Shown: positions 62,001 to 64,000 of the stretch, piece by piece | Position numbering within the stretch: position 1 is the first letter of the stretch | Layout: each line of letters starts with the position of its first letter | NCBI RefSeq assembly: GCF_000005505.3 | Contig: NC_016131.3 | Span: 27,829,001 to 27,893,000 of the forward strand | Direction: 5' to 3' | DNA: 64,000 bases | From: Brachypodium distachyon | Lineage: Eukaryota > Streptophyta > Magnoliopsida > Poales > Poaceae | Notes under the pieces: generated by a model | Database searches by the model: none | What the model was told of the DNA's origin: nothing | Seen by the model: only the letters and a program-made list of their open reading frames with translations | Position numbers and translations under genes: made by a program

Positions 62001-62428
62001 CCGAAGCAAAGATATCCGCGGAGGCCAGTTCGTTCGTCCTATTCTGATATTCAGGACCAAGAGGTACTGGATTCTCTTTCGGATAGGCCCTGAAAGGAGA
62101 AGAAAGGCTGAAATGCCAACGGACCTCTGTCTATTCTCTAATTCACCCGAGCCGATAGTACCCGTTTTTGGAACGTCCAGTGCCAAAGTCACTGAATGGG
62201 TAAGTCACCAATCCAACCCCTTTGACAAATCGGGTGTCATATTAGATATCATATTCTATATATATAGAAATATCATAGAATAGACATACATAATTTTTGG
62301 TCTGGAAATTAGAAAGAATCATTGAGTGAAAAAGGAGCAAAGAATGACAAAAGACGAGACTCTACTAGTCTTCACTCTTGTGGTTTCCTCGGTTTCTGTT
62401 TTCTTATTCGGGATCTTGCTACACGCAC
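62000..62428 (+). pseudogene. Plastid spacer and truncated plastid ORF
   Basis: 62000-62220 encodes [25 protein letters not shown] and [21 protein letters not shown] in the plus frame, ycf2-region sequence of grass plastids. An ORF starts at 62344 (MTKDETLLVFTLVVSSVSVF), a hydrophobic start I associate with a hypothetical plastid protein after ycf2 in grasses. Plastid similarity stops near 62428. Confidence 0.65.
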
Positions 62429-63627
62429 ACCGGGTCTCCAATGGAAATAAACAAATTTCTTGTTTTGATTTTAACACTCAGCCAAGGCTTAACGCAATTT
62501 AAACTCCGTGATTGACCAATTGTTGCTGTTCTTTTAGAAGATGGACTTAGATAACCCCATTATTCGTGTCTATAACCCTGCTTTCCGGCCTCTAATGTCA
62601 AGTTGTACAATGGGTGGATCATGGATCATGTCAACCTATCGGTGGAATCGTGAACCCGAAATTGAAATTGACAGTGCTGTTCAATTTGCAGTTGTGAATT
62701 GCAACCGAATGAAGGTTTCAATTATCTAATTCCAGTTTTGAAGCACTGAGATTTGCAGATGGAGGAAGGTTTGAGTTCCTTCGAAACATATCTAAGGATT
62801 AATAGCGGAGTACTCCGTAATAATTAAAGCAAGGCAGGGGGACTCTGTTAACCGGACGTGTGGTCGGTGTGGATGCTGCGGATATTTGCTGATATATCCG
62901 TTATTTAACTCTGATGAATCAGAACAAATGCAACGATCAGCCAAGCCAAACGCAGCAAAAATCAATTTCATGTGTACATTGAGAACCTCAGACTTGCTCG
63001 CGGATGTCATGCGTACAGCGGCCCAGGTAGGTTCATCCTGTAAATAGGATCCTGGGGCCTCCATATCTCTGCACCCGAACATTTATGGAAAGATGTCATA
63101 TATTAGTACTCCATCTATCAGCTTTATCAGTCATGAAATTTCAGAAACAGTACTGGCGTTGTAAAGCTGAGAGTTACCAAGTGCTATAAGAAGAGAATCT
63201 AAACAAAGGTTTGATAAGGTGCAAGGAGAAGCGGACGAGCACCAAAGCAACAAAGCAATAAGCAAGATGCAATCTTTATGTGCGGTAAGCACAGTACAAA
63301 GATGACAAACCAACAAAAGCTGGAATTGCATCTTGCATGAACATCATGAGCACTTGTTCCATACAGCTAGCAAAAACGATTTTACATCAGGTGCAATTGC
63401 GTTTGTAAGAACGTTCGCATAACCACGAAGCCGTAATCACAGAACAAGGTTCATGTTCACTTATTCATAACAGGATTCTTCACGATGCAATACGACAGCA
63501 GCAGATGTTCACACAAACAGTACGGGATTAGAAAGAACACAACGACTTCTCACATAACCATAGACACGACTACTTCCAAGGGGCAGACCAACAGGGGCAG
63601 CAGACTGTAGGCCAGTTTTTGACAAAC
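62429..63627. other. Intergenic; 3' flank of polyubiquitin C
   Basis: No gene is seen. From about 63440 the sequence (TTCATGTTCACTTATTCATAACAG.. CAGCAGATGTTCACA.. AGTACGGGATTAGAA) is the polyubiquitin 3' flank, shared with 50925-51000 and, more weakly, 31040-31160. Confidence 0.5.

Positions 63628-64000
<373 letters not shown>

Larger units (their letters stand above)
59400..62428. mobile_element. Nuclear insertion of plastid DNA (NUPT), about 3.0 kb
   Basis: The order rpl2 intron, rpl2 exon 1, rpl23, trnI-CAU, ycf2 remnant and a plastid ORF start follows the grass plastid inverted repeat. Flanks on both sides are nuclear in character. The left edge falls near 59400 within the rpl2 group II intron and the right edge near 62428. 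The sequence is AT-rich plastid style and contrasts with its neighbours. A few lesions in an otherwise high-quality copy suggest moderate age. Confidence 0.9.

Noticed and set aside
62541..62729. 62-codon plus-strand frame after the plastid insert
   Set aside because: Short, no domain and no supporting signals.

Overview
The window is nuclear DNA of a grass (Poaceae). A pooid such as Brachypodium or a relative is an inference. The evidence is split genes with GT-AG introns, many Stowaway-type MITEs ending in CTCCCTCCGT-like sequence, L1-type LINEs, a TRIM element, and a nuclear plastid-DNA insert whose rpl2 starts with ACG and which carries only a remnant of ycf2, both typical of grass plastids.

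Layout. 0-4.3 kb: the 3' part of a patellin gene (+) converges on a beta-tubulin gene (-) whose third exon carries a 2-bp insertion. 4.5-11.9 kb: a GC-rich hAT-like MITE with tRNA-like pol III boxes, then a full-length 6.5-kb LINE with perfect 15-bp target-site duplications (TSDs) and nonsense mutations. 12-14 kb: a small putative secreted peptide gene and a LINE 3' fragment. 14-24 kb: mostly intergenic with MITEs, including one with long Mutator-like inverted repeats. 24.3-25.8 kb: an intact ALOG (G1-like/LSH) transcription-factor gene (-). 26-31 kb: intergenic. 31-56 kb: a duplication-rich block. It holds two degenerate polyubiquitin genes (about 31.5 and 51.3 kb), a three-LTR TRIM, LINE pieces, a degenerate tandem repeat of about 113 bp, a segment of about 3 kb present twice (35.9 and 41.0 kb) encoding an unrecognised protein, a tandemly duplicated small membrane-protein gene in which each copy has a different frameshift, and retroposons with clear TSDs. 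58.8 kb: a small membrane-protein gene (-). 59.4-62.4 kb: a plastid insert (rpl2 exon 1, rpl23, trnI-CAU, ycf2 remnant). 63.6-64 kb: the end of an intact polyubiquitin gene (-).

Function. The genes likely to work are housekeeping or developmental: patellin (lipid transfer and cell plate), possibly beta-tubulin, the ALOG factor and the last polyubiquitin gene. They show no operon-like cooperation. The unifying story is structural. A polyubiquitin locus was duplicated locally and decayed, with two copies sharing the same nonsense codon (E64*), and mobile elements inserted into the copies, so that paralogous copies act as empty-site controls. I see no convincing new defence or metabolic system. 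The least explained items are the duplicated 3-kb segment with its unknown protein, the four-helix membrane-protein pair, and the retroposon of about 0.85 kb at 52.7 kb.
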